Below are positions 34,444 through 43,135 of a stretch of DNA of 64,000 nt, one piece after another (the stretch's first letter is position 1; each line of letters opens with the position of its first letter). Source of the DNA: Moorena sp. SIOASIH (lineage in GTDB: Bacteria; Cyanobacteriota; Cyanobacteriia; Cyanobacteriales; Coleofasciculaceae); the NCBI RefSeq assembly GCF_010671925.1, contig NZ_JAAHIH010000005.1, positions 1,044,073 to 1,108,072 of the forward strand. Reading direction: 5' to 3'. The translations under genes were made by a program, and so were the position numbers. The notes under the pieces were generated by a model. The model was not told the DNA's origin, searched no databases, and worked only from the letters and a program-made list of their open reading frames with translations.

Positions 34444-36819
34444 ATTAAACTAAGCCGGTGAGTCGCCTCACCGACTCGTCTTCAGAACCGTACGTGATAC
34501 TTTCACATCATACGGCTCCTCATTATAGGAACCATTGTCATTGGTACCTCTAGAATGGATTGTCATCTAACTCGGATAAGTTAATTTTTTTTCCATGTTT
34601 GGCATCGTGGCAGTGAAGATGTAGTAGTTCAAGATTTTCATCATTGTCCTTTCCACCTAGTGCCCGTGGTTTTATGTGATGCTTTTCCGTTAAATCTCCA
34701 TCCCTGAAGGTGAGACCACAATGAGCACATTTCCCTTCTTGCCGTTTCAAAAGTTTCCCAATTGAGCTGGTCATCTCAGGATGTTTCTGCATTCTGGTGC
34801 TCCAATAGATTAAGTCTCCATCGTAGGGGCTTCTGGTGTCCTGTACTTTTTTGTGCCTTACTATTTTTGTATTGGCATGTTTTGGGAGATAGCTTTCTCC
34901 TTTTTTGAACGTCCAGTTATCCTTTCCAACGGTTCCCCAATATTTCTTGTTCACCCAAGTTTTTGATTTCTTCGGATGTCTCCTGTATCCCCATCTTTGG
35001 AGTTTATTCCATAACAGATTCCCTAATTTGCTGAAGGTTTCTTTACTACAGACTGTTTTGTAGTAAAGAAACCATCCGCGTATAATGGGTTTAAGTTGGC
35101 GTATTAACGCTTCCTGTGGGGCAGCTTTATATCGATTTATGACATTTGAAAGCTGCCCATAATGTTTTTGGATACTTTCCTTGGATGGTTTGATAATGGT
35201 TTTAAAACCTTGTTTCGAATGGTGTTTACCTACTTCATATTGACGTATATTGAATCCAAGAAAGTTGAATCCTTCAAAAGTGTGGGTAATCTTAGTTTTA
35301 CTTGGTTTTAATTCCAGACCCATGTCTTGCAGCCACTTGTTGATTACTTCAAGACATTCTTCTACCACTTTATGGTCTTGGTGTAGGATTACAAAGTCAT
35401 CGGCATATCTGATTAATGTCAATCCTCTTTTGTAATGTCCTTTCTTCTTCCATACGGAATTAGCGAAGTTCCATATGGCCGATTCCATGCCGTGGAGAGC
35501 AATATTTGCCAGTAATGGAGAGATGACTCCACCCTGGGGAGTGCCCTCATCTGTAGATGAGAATGTTCCGTTATCCATCACACCGGCTTTTAGCCAGGAC
35601 TTAATTAAACGTCTCATGGATGGATAAGTATTTAGTTTTTTTAGAAGTGCATCATGATTGATTTTGTCGAAACATTTGGCTATATCAGCATCTAAAACCC
35701 ATTTAGGTTTTTTACAGATGGCTGTAAATATTGCTCCGATGGCGTCATGACATGAGCGTCCTGGTCTGAACCCATATGTATTTGGTTCAAATTTTGCTTC
35801 CCATTCTGGTTCTAAGGCCATTTTGGCAAGTGCCTGTAATGCACGGTCGTACATCGTTGGGATTCCCAGTGGTCTTTTTTCCTCCCTACCTGGCTTTGGT
35901 ATCCACACTCTGCGTGTGGGTTGGGCTTTTCGATAGACCTCAAGGCTGGCTACTAAGGCGAGGCGTTTTTTCCCTGTCAGGGCTTTGACCCCGTCTATTC
36001 CGGCAGTCTTTTTGCCTTTGTTTTCCTGGGTGACCCGGCGAACCGCAATCATTTTGGCAGTCCAGGACTTGATCAGGAGTCTTTGTAGCTTTCTTACCAC
36101 GCGGACGTTACCACGTTGTGAGGCTTGATATATTCGTTTTTGCAACTTAAACAAGATTTGTTCTAGCTTTCGCCAGTTAACCTTGTTCCATTCCGACTGT
36201 GGGGCGAACCCCCGAGTTTTGGACATATCAATTGTTACTTACAACCATATCTTTTCCGATAACGTGTGTCTGTCAGCGTATCCTAGGCATTACCCTAGGC
36301 ATTAGCTTCTGACCCAATCTTGCCCTCGTATGACTTGCGGCTAGCTACCTACTCAGTAATCGACCTTACTGAGAGTACATATAAGGGTTACTTCGTTCCT
36401 GATAACCATTCTTTGAACTTTTAGGGTGGCACTATTCATCGGGAGAGAGGGAAATCTTTATAAGGGACGGAAACCTTATAACCTATGTTCTCCGTTGACT
36501 TTTTGTCCGTAGCGTCGTTCAACCTTTTTATTTCGCTACATTCTAATAACGATGATTCAAACGTACCTTTCTCTCGTACCCATGAGTTCTTTACCTAGAC
36601 TAAACACCGTTCAGGTTAAAGGGTGTTTTGTCCGTTTGACCCTCTGCGAATTTAATTTATAGGTTTGCTAATTCTATAAATCAGGGTAAGGTTGTCACAC
36701 GGATTTCACGAGGGATGGATTTCCACCATCATGGTTATCAAGTTGTCATGGTTTTCTAAACCAAGCAGCTAATCCTCCCAAAGCCTTGTTGGCCAAGGTT
36801 TATAGCTAACGAATCGCAC
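34444..36819 (-). ncRNA. Third-level group II intron (D), inserted upstream of the maturase ORF of intron C
   Basis: 5' end GTGCGATTCGTTAGC at 36819, 3' end ...TTAGTTTAAT at 34444, 2,376 nt. Removing it joins CAGATGGA | ACGAGTAAAAACGGC in intron C, matching intron A (GATGGA ACAAGTAAAAACGGC). Domain V about 34486-34518. It is a close relative of intron B, with the same ends. Confidence 0.9.
34550..36226 (-). CDS. ltrA: Group II intron maturase/reverse transcriptase (intron D)
   Basis: 558 residues, apparently intact. TQENKGKKTAGIDGVKAL, RRVWIPKPGREEKRPLGI, TYGFRPGRSCHDAIGAI, VLDADIAKCFDKINHDAL, GTPQGGVISPLLANIAL and LIRYADDFVILHQDH (catalytic YADD) are all present, then IIRGWFLYYKTVCSKETF and the HNH pair CAHCGLTFRDG...HHIKPRALGG. 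It could serve both D and B in trans, since the two introns are closely related; this is inference. Confidence 0.95.
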   Translation of the reverse strand: MSKTRGFAPQSEWNKVNWRKLEQILFKLQKRIYQASQRGNVRVVRKLQRLLIKSWTAKMIAVRRVTQENKGKKTAGIDGVKALTGKKRLALVASLEVYRKAQPTRRVWIPKPGREEKRPLGIPTMYDRALQALAKMALEPEWEAKFEPNTYGFRPGRSCHDAIGAIFTAICKKPKWVLDADIAKCFDKINHDALLKKLNTYPSMRRLIKSWLKAGVMDNGTFSSTDEGTPQGGVISPLLANIALHGMESAIWNFANSVWKKKGHYKRGLTLIRYADDFVILHQDHKVVEECLEVINKWLQDMGLELKPSKTKITHTFEGFNFLGFNIRQYEVGKHHSKQGFKTIIKPSKESIQKHYGQLSNVINRYKAAPQEALIRQLKPIIRGWFLYYKTVCSKETFSKLGNLLWNKLQRWGYRRHPKKSKTWVNKKYWGTVGKDNWTFKKGESYLPKHANTKIVRHKKVQDTRSPYDGDLIYWSTRMQKHPEMTSSIGKLLKRQEGKCAHCGLTFRDGDLTEKHHIKPRALGGKDNDENLELLHLHCHDAKHGKKINLSELDDNPF

Positions 36820-37540
36820 TCCATCTGTTAGATTGTTTTGGTGATTTAGGGCAGTCCACTTTGCCTATCCTCTTCTCAGAGATTACAACTATCGCGTGAA
36901 GAACGTTGTGAGAATGAGAGGATGAAGTCTCGTATGTACTGGTCAAATTACGGCTTTCAGATAAGACACTTTTTCAGGACTTTTGCTACTGTTACCCATG
37001 TCACCTCCCCGTTAGCGGCAGTGTGGTACATTTGATTTACCTCTGATTCCGCCCTGTTGCCAGCGTCACTCTGCTAGGATGTCGCCTGCTCGGTGTGGCC
37101 AGGTAGGGAGTCACTTGTCTCTTCAAGGGGTGGATTTTCACCACCATCCGACAGATAGTTAGAAATTCGGGATGTTTCCCGCGATTCCCCCTAGTTATAC
37201 CCCTCCTGTTTCAGGAGGTTCCTCCTAGGAACGAGCCGCACTCACGCATCTGAATCGTGTCTGATTCCGCCCTGGTGCCAGCTTCACTCTACTAGGATGT
37301 CGCCTGCTCGGTGTGGCCAAGATAGGGAGTCACTTATCTCTTAAAGGGGTGGATTTTCACCACCATCCGTTGGACAGTTATAACTTTTGGGGTTGTCCCC
37401 GCGAGTTACCTAAGTCATACCCCTCTAGTTTCTAGAGGCTCCTACTTAGAACAAGCCGCACAAAAGGAAAGCTTCTATTATAGGACTTACGCAACGGGCA
37501 CAATTAATGGTGGGTCTAGACCACGACGAGGGTCTAATAA

Positions 37541-38050
37541 CTAAACTATAGACATAGTAATGTCGGGACGTTTTAGTTGGTTAATTAAGTAATTGGAAAA
37601 GAGCCCATGCTTAATTTTATCAATTGTTTGACCACTTTTATAAGCCAAATTTTTGAGTCTGAGCCAAACTAAAATAGCGCAAGCAATATGGTTTCTTTGA
37701 ATAGGACCCTTACGACATTGGCATGATTCAATACCAGTCAATTGTTTTAATTCCCGGTGAAACTCCTCAACCTTCCATCGAACCTTACACTCTTTTTGTA
37801 CAACGTCCGTATAATTTTGAGATAAATCCTTTGTAGGGATGCAGCTTCGGAACAGGGGAGGCAGTGCGGTCTTGGGGGTCTCCACGGGGCAAACAGCGGT
37901 GGGGAAGCAGGTTCCGCACGCAGACCCATGCGCCATGAGCAACTGCCGTGGTTTCCACGGGGCAAACAGCGGTGCGTCGCGGTGTTCCGCACACAGCCCC
38001 TCCCCATGAGCGACTGCATCAAGACATGGAAAAAACGACTTTACGACCAT
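37541..38050 (-). pseudogene. Internally deleted transposase with repeat cassette in frame
   Basis: One open frame of 169 codons: MVVKSFFPCLDAVAHGEGLC, about 60 codons of repeat-derived sequence, then KDLSQNYTDVVQKECKVRWK and the normal transposase tail. It keeps the last Glu helix but no catalytic Asp regions, so it cannot be an active enzyme. Confidence 0.7.
37838..38020. repeat. GATGCAG...CTGCATC cassette (long form), copy 2
   Basis: Same as 27067-27251 apart from a small change near the right end (CACAGCCCCTCCCCATGAGC). Confidence 0.75.
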
Positions 38051-38158
38051 TAATTACTATTACTAATCTGAACAAGGGCTGATCACAGACTTGACTGAAG
38101 CCTAGTACTAATGTACTAAGCTTCAGTGCGTACGCACTGTGCCAGTTGCGTAAGTCCT

Positions 38159-38431
38159 GTTCCAGTTTCTGCACCAGCGAAAGTCACACAACAACCCAAA
38201 GCACAGGATACCAGTGGTAGACTGCAAAAAGATCACAAGTGCAGTTTGACCCGGTGGGTGGAACGGGCATCTTGCCCGTTACAATCGGACGGGCTATCCC
38301 AACACTGGCTACGAGGCGCAAAATTAGGGCTCGCCCGTCCCTAACGCACCCTACGCACTACATTCTAAATTCTACATTCTAAATTCTTAATTCTGCATTC
38401 TGACAAATAACCTTCAAACCTTCCAATCCCA
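38159..38431. other. Intergenic with a GC-rich palindromic repeat
   Basis: GAACGGGCATCTTGCCCGTT at about 38262-38281, followed by ACGGGCTATCCCAACACTGG ... GGGCTCGCCCGTCCCTAACG (to about 38355). Related copies are at 46145-46222 and 61605-61690. A few ATTCTAA heptamers follow. No gene. Confidence 0.6.
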
Positions 38432-39250
38432 TTGGTTAAACAACGACTCGACAAATTATTAGTAGACCTTAACCTGTGTGAATCCCGACAGCGAGCTCAG
38501 GTGCTGATTCGTGCCGGTGAAGTAATGGTAGATGGACAAGTATTAGATAAGCCAGGAACTGAAATTAACACCACCGCTCAGATTCAGGTCAAAGAGAAAC
38601 CCCCTTATGTATCCAGAGGAGGGCAAAAACTTGCCAAAGCCTTGGACGTATTTGGAATTTCAGTAAACGGACGCATTTGCCTAGATGGTGGCATTTCCAG
38701 CGGTGGCTTCACCGACTGCTTGCTAAAAGCTGGAGCAAAACAGGTTTATGGTGTTGATGTCGGATATGGACAAGTTGCCTGGAGTCTGCGCAATGACCAG
38801 CGGGTGGTCTTGAAAGAACGTACCAACTTACGCTATCTTCAGCCAGCGGACTTGTACGGTGTTTCACCAATCCCGAATCAGAGTCAAGTCTATGCTGATT
38901 TAGGCGTAGTCGATGTTTCCTTTATTTCCTTAACCAAAATTATTCCTGCTCTGTGGCAACTGCTATCCCCTCCCCGTGAGGTAGTGTTGCTAGTCAAGCC
39001 TCAGTTTGAAGTTGGTCGTGACCGTGTCGGGAAAAAGGGAGTAGTCAGAGACCCCCATCACCAGGCGGATGCGATCGCAAACGTTCTAGAATCCGCCAAA
39101 CAGCTAGGTTGGCAGTACAAAGGATTAATCTCCTCTCCCATTACTGGCCCCGCCGGGAATATCGAGTACTTACTTTGGCTAGCCATGGATAGCGTATTAC
39201 CCTACCCCGATTTAGCCGCAATTAGAGAGATTACCATCAACAGGGAATAG
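38432..39250 (+). CDS. tlyA: TlyA family rRNA 2'-O-methyltransferase
   Basis: 272 residues. An S4 RNA-binding domain (VKQRLDKLLVDLNLCESRQR, ... IRAGEVMVDGQVLDKPG) precedes an FtsJ-like SAM domain: VSRGGQKLAKALDVFG, CLDGGISSGGFTDCLLKAGA, YGVDVGYGQVAW, DVSFISLTKIIPAL and LVKPQFEVGR. The K-D-K-E catalytic pattern is visible. It should methylate ribosomal RNA; related proteins were first named hemolysins. TTG 38432 is the only good start I see at the right place; the ribosome site is poor. The end runs into heptamer repeats. Confidence 0.92.
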   Translation: MVKQRLDKLLVDLNLCESRQRAQVLIRAGEVMVDGQVLDKPGTEINTTAQIQVKEKPPYVSRGGQKLAKALDVFGISVNGRICLDGGISSGGFTDCLLKAGAKQVYGVDVGYGQVAWSLRNDQRVVLKERTNLRYLQPADLYGVSPIPNQSQVYADLGVVDVSFISLTKIIPALWQLLSPPREVVLLVKPQFEVGRDRVGKKGVVRDPHHQADAIANVLESAKQLGWQYKGLISSPITGPAGNIEYLLWLAMDSVLPYPDLAAIREITINRE

Positions 39251-39735
39251 GGAGTCGGGAGTCGGGAGTCGGGTGTAGGGTGTAGGGTGTAGGGTGTAGG
39301 GAATCGGGATTTGCTACTCCTTAATCACTGCTACAGGATTCCTAAAACCCAGGAATAAATTATATCAAGTTCAGATAATCATTTATAAAAAAATATAGCT
39401 TTATTATAGTAGGTAATCTCCCTACTCATTCCCTGTTCCCTGTTCCCTGTTTCCTGTTCCCTGTTCCCTCCCTGTTTCCTGTTCCCTGCTCCCTTTTCCC
39501 ATCAATACTATGTTCATAAATCAAAAATAAACCCTCGATAAACCCCCAAAATAATCATTTTTTTTCATTGTAAAAAAATGTTTCAAATTTAAAATTACTC
39601 TTGACATTTTCCGAGATATTAGTAATAATAAAAATGTCCGATATTCCCCTAGCATTTCTGGACAAAGAGCCGCGCTTCTCAGTTGCACGCTACAAGCGCG
39701 GCTCTAGTCCCCAGTCACAAACTATGTGTGATTGG
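39251..39735. other. Intergenic: heptamers and a hairpin
   Basis: GGGAGTC and GGGTGTA units at 39250-39308, and CCTGTTC units at 39425-39500. A strong hairpin AGAGCCGCGCTT...AAGCGCGGCTCT lies at 39667-39705. No gene. Confidence 0.55.
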
Positions 39736-42110
39736 GTAAGTCAGCAGGGTTGCCCCCGCTTCGTCCCCTAAGCACCGTGCGAACAAGTCTCCAAGTACAC
39801 GGCGCAACTAACTCCAAAAGAACTCATTTATCACTGCCTACTCTTTTCTTAGATTTGCGGGTTTGTACCTTTTGGCTTTTGTTCCGCTTCAAAGAGGGTT
39901 TTTTTATCCCGGCTTTCAGCATTTTCTGTATGTCGGGATTGAGGGCACCCAAGGCATGAATGGAATGGTGGCAATCTTCATGTAGATAGACTAGATTATC
40001 ATACTTGTCTGTTCCACCTAGGTGTTTGGGTATAATGTGGTGTATATGTATGCCATTTGTACCCAATAATTGATTACAAACTGGGCAGGTGTAATTCTGC
40101 CGGTTTGCTATTTTGTCCTTTCCTGCCGATAGTCTCCCTTTCGCCGTCTTTTCCATTTGTTTGATTTTCCTCTGTTCCCAGTACCCAATTAGATTGGGGT
40201 CATCAGGGCTATTCATGTATTGGACTAAGGTATGGCGTTTGATGGGAGTCCATGCAAGTTTTTGTAAATACATTTTTGAGGACTTGTCTCCAAATACCCA
40301 TTTGTCATCTCTACCTGGACAATATTTCCCGAAATGTTTTTCGAAAATCCAATCTGGAGATTTTTTGTATTTCCGTAATCCCCATCTCTTCAATTTCCAG
40401 AATATATGACTATCCAGGTAGCTGAAAGTTTCTTTAGCGACCACTCCGTCATGATAGTTTCCCCACCCCCTAATAACTGGGTTTAGTTTTTCTATCACTT
40501 GGGTAGGGGTTGCACTTTTCAATTTCCTGAATTCGTCCTTCAATTTATCTTTGAATTTTTGTATATTCCTTTTTGAAGGTTTGATTAGGGTCACCAATTC
40601 TGATTTGCGTGTGGTGGTTCTATATTTTCGGAAATTCCATCCGAGGAAGTCAAATCCTGCTGTGAGGTGTCTGATACTGGTTTTTTCATCTGATAGATTT
40701 AGTCCTATTTTGGTCAACCATTCTTGTAGGATTGCCTTAGCTTCATCTGCATCTTCTTTGTTCTCGGTTAATACCACAAAGTCATCAGCAAAGCGGACAA
40801 ATGTTCTATTGGATATGTTAGTCCAGAATCCTCCGGATTTTCTTCTTTTGTCTTTGTCCCACCTGTATTTAATTCCCAGTTCTTCCTCCATGCCGTGTAG
40901 TGCGATATTGGCTAGTAATGGACTTATCGTCCCACCTTGTGGTGTTCCTGTCTCGGTTTTATAGAATACGTCTTTATCTATGTATCCCGATTTGAGCCAC
41001 TGTTCCACTAGTTTTTTGGCTGGGAAGTTTCCAATTTTGTCCAGTAGGGGTTTGTGTGCAATATTGTCGAAGCATCCGGAGATGTCCGCGTCTAATACCC
41101 ACCACTTTCGGTTATTTTCCCCTTTAATGTTGTCGAATATCCTTTGTCGTGCGTCATGGGTACTCCTGCCTGGTCTGAATCCATATGATGTTGGTTCAAA
41201 TAAAGCTTCCCATGTTGGCTAAGCGTGCATTCTTGACGATGCCTTGTATGCATCTGTCAATCATGCCAGGTATTCCTAAGGGGCGTTTTTTACCGTTGGA
41301 TTTGGGAATGTATACACGTTTGGTAGGAATTGGTGTCCAGGCTTTGTAATCTCTGAGAGCATCGACCAACTCTCCTCTGAGGTTGGGGTCTAATTTGGCT
41401 ATTTTGTCAATCCCAGGGGTATTTTTACCTTTGTTGAGTTGCGCTGCCTGTCTTACGGAAATGAGTATGTTGGAATAACTACGTAGCATCAGGCGTTGTA
41501 GTTTATTCACCTTTTTCCAATTGCCTTCACGAGTCGCGAGGAATATTCTACGTCTGAGCTTCCTTACTGACCTGTAGGCTTTCTTCCAATTGATGGAGTG
41601 CCAGTGGGTAGTTTGTTCAGTTACGATACCGTTCCCTATTGGGTTCGATGCTATCTTTTCCATTACAATTAAGGTGTCAAATGTATTATGTCCCTTGCTC
41701 GGAATTAGTTCTGAAATTCAGCACTCTTTCAAGTTGAGGGATTTCCCTCTATCCAACCGGTTATACGTTTCCGTTTTCCCGTTGACTTTCGTCATGTTGG
41801 CTTTTGCTTGGTTCAGTCTTCTACCGGACTAAGAGTTATACCTCTTCTTACGATTTGGCTACCCTAACTATCGACCTAGGTTAGGGACTCAATCTCGGCT
41901 TACCCGGTTGCACACAAAGGAGATGCGAACTAATGGTTGCCGTCTCTACGCCGAGTCCAAGGAGTTCTAAGTTACCCATAACCTACTGAGTTAACTCTTG
42001 GAGCTAGTACCCCCATTACCGCTTTAGCAGGGATATCGATAGTTACGACGCTTCAAACAACGATTCCTTTCGTCAACCTATTCGTTCTTTCCCTAACGAC
42101 CCATTATCAC
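39736..42110 (-). ncRNA. Fifth group II intron (E), different family, 5' end uncertain
   Basis: Domain V is at about 39771-39806 (minus strand GCGCCGTGTACTTGG ... CGCACGGTGC), and domain VI follows (GACGAAGCGGGGG...CCCTGCTGAC), so the 3' end is near 39736. The 5' end should lie 450-600 nt above the maturase start. GTGATAATGGG near 42109 is the best candidate, but this is weak. The maturase inside is frameshifted. Confidence 0.6.
39824..41663 (-). pseudogene. Maturase of intron E, frameshifted
   Basis: First part (41663-41196): HWHSINWKKAYRSVRKLRRR, QLNKGKNTPGIDKIAKL and RVYIPKSNGKKRPLGIPGM. A shift at about 41210-41220 turns the expected 'LEPTWEALFEPTSYGFRPGR' out of frame. Second part (41217-39824): WVLDADISGCFDNIAH, TGTPQGGTISPLLANIAL and VRFADDFVVLTENKED (F-ADD instead of YADD), then the X domain and HNH CPVCNQLLG...IHIHHIIPKHLGG. 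One or two base changes broke it; a reading error in the assembly is also possible. Confidence 0.85.
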
Positions 42111-42323
42111 GCGGCATGTGCATCTGGTTACGCATTACCCTCTAGCTCAGCAGACGAAGCGATTCGGGAGTATTCTAGCTCAGAAGCCGGATATATCCAT
42201 CTCGCAGCGCCCCTTCGGGTGGGAACTTCGCTTGAACTCTAGCCTCTATGGAGAATTATGGAATTCTCACTCCTTTGAGCGCCTTCATCGGTCGCCCAGG
42301 TAATTCCATGATGCCAAAAAATC
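42111..42323. other. Region between intron E and the next gene
   Basis: Possibly the rest of intron E's domain I or its 5' exon. A 61-codon frame is open here on the plus strand but resembles nothing I know. No feature can be supported. Confidence 0.3.
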
Positions 42324-42713
42324 ATGCCAAAAAAACGCTCCTTAGATCATCTGATTAAGTGTCAGCGAGCCCTAGACCGCCTTGCCCAACTTGCCCAGAG
42401 CCAATCCACAAGCCCACATTCCTATCCTCGTCCCATCACCGAGCGAGAGCGAATCCTGATCAACCTGTACAGCTACTGCCCACTATCCATGACCCCCCAA
42501 GAGTTTTATGGGAAATGGCAAGTTAATCAAGAAGACATTGGTCAAATCTGCTTCCGCTCAACCCACGCTGCAAACACCTGGCTCGCCCAAGGTGCTCGCT
42601 ATAGATCTCCCTCTTCCGATTCCTTACATCATCTAGCGTTAATGGACTTTCTCTTAGAAAATTTCGAGGCAATTCCAAAGGAGTTATTGAATCGACTCTC
42701 CTCGTTCGCGTAG
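42324..42713 (+). CDS. Hypothetical protein, 129 aa
   Basis: The start is basic (PKKRSLDHLIKCQRALDRLA). The middle, PITERERILINLYSYCPLSM with TPQEFYGKWQVNQEDIGQIC, is helical and could be a DNA-binding or interaction domain. I do not recognise the family. The last codons (LSSFA then TAG) come from the TTCGCGTAGCGTGGCC repeat, so the natural end may have been lost. Confidence 0.55.
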   Translation: MPKKRSLDHLIKCQRALDRLAQLAQSQSTSPHSYPRPITERERILINLYSYCPLSMTPQEFYGKWQVNQEDIGQICFRSTHAANTWLAQGARYRSPSSDSLHHLALMDFLLENFEAIPKELLNRLSSFA

Positions 42714-43135
42714 CGTGGCCGAAAGGCCAAAGTTAAAGGTTAAAGAATGAAGAATGAAGAATGAAGAATGAAGAATGAAGAATGAAGAATGAAGAATGAA
42801 GAATGAAGAATGAAGAATGAAGAATGAAGAATGAAGAATGAAAAATTTAGAATGGTGAATTATGAATGGTTAAGGGTGAATGGTGAATTGATAAGGGTGA
42901 ATTTAGAATACATAATGGTGAATGGTGAATGGTGAATGGTTAAGGGTTAAGGCAGAATTTCCAATTCTTAATTCTACATTCTTAATTCTACATTCTTAAT
43001 TCCCAATTCTTAATTATTAATTCTTAATTCTTCATTTTTAATTCTTAATTCTTCATTTTTAATTCTTAATTATTAATTCTTAATTCTTCATTTTTAATTC
43101 AAAACTGAGACAAATGAGACAAAAACTGAGACATT
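42706..43135. repeat. Iterated palindrome and heptamer arrays
   Basis: TTCGCGTAGCGTGGCC repeat at 42706-42730, then about 14 units of GAATGAA (42745-42842), mixed GGTGAAT, and ATTCTTA units in the other direction (42960-43095). At 43100-43132 AACTGAGACA occurs two to three times, as it does upstream of the genes at 59.8 and 62.6 kb. Confidence 0.75.

Larger units (their letters stand above)
30318..37241 (-). ncRNA. Second-level group II intron (C), inserted in intron A
   Basis: 5' end GTGCGGCTCGTTCCTAGG at 37241, 3' end ...CATCGACCGTAAC at 30318. Its own parts are 37241-36820, 34443-32724 and 30349-30318, about 2.17 kb. Intron D splits it before the maturase gene and intron B splits domain VI. 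It belongs to the same family as intron A and the intron at the window start. Domain V lies at 32734-32767 (GAGCCGTGTGAGGCGAAAG). Confidence 0.88.
28255..37461 (-). ncRNA. Outer group II intron (A), holding three further introns
   Basis: 5' end GTGCGGCTTGTTC at 37461, 3' end ...CGACCGTAAC at 28255. Its own sequence is 37461-37242 plus 30317-28255, about 2.28 kb including a 104-bp insertion. Removing 37241-30318 restores a sequence colinear with intron C: 'GGCGGAATCAG', exactly 19 nt, then 'CACTGCCGCTAACGGGGAG' in both. Domain V is near 28298-28328 (GAGCCGTGTGAGACGAAAG). Splicing would need intron C to leave first, and its maturase is broken. Confidence 0.88.
37482..38158 (-). mobile_element. 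IS701-like transposon remnant, copy 2, with both ends
   Basis: Inverted ends AGGACTTACGCAAC (37482) and GTTGCGTAAGTCCT (to 38158). The inside is a transposase tail (37541-37836, RWKVEEFHRELKQLTGI) joined to the GATGCAG cassette and then to a short N-terminal piece MVVKSFF. The main catalytic region is missing. It lies against the outer intron's 5' exon. Confidence 0.78.

Noticed and set aside
30456..36226. Reverse transcriptases as retrons, DGR or CRISPR-associated RTs.
   Set aside because: They have the maturase X domain and HNH end and are followed by domain V, so they are group II intron proteins; no template/variable repeats or msr-msd seen.
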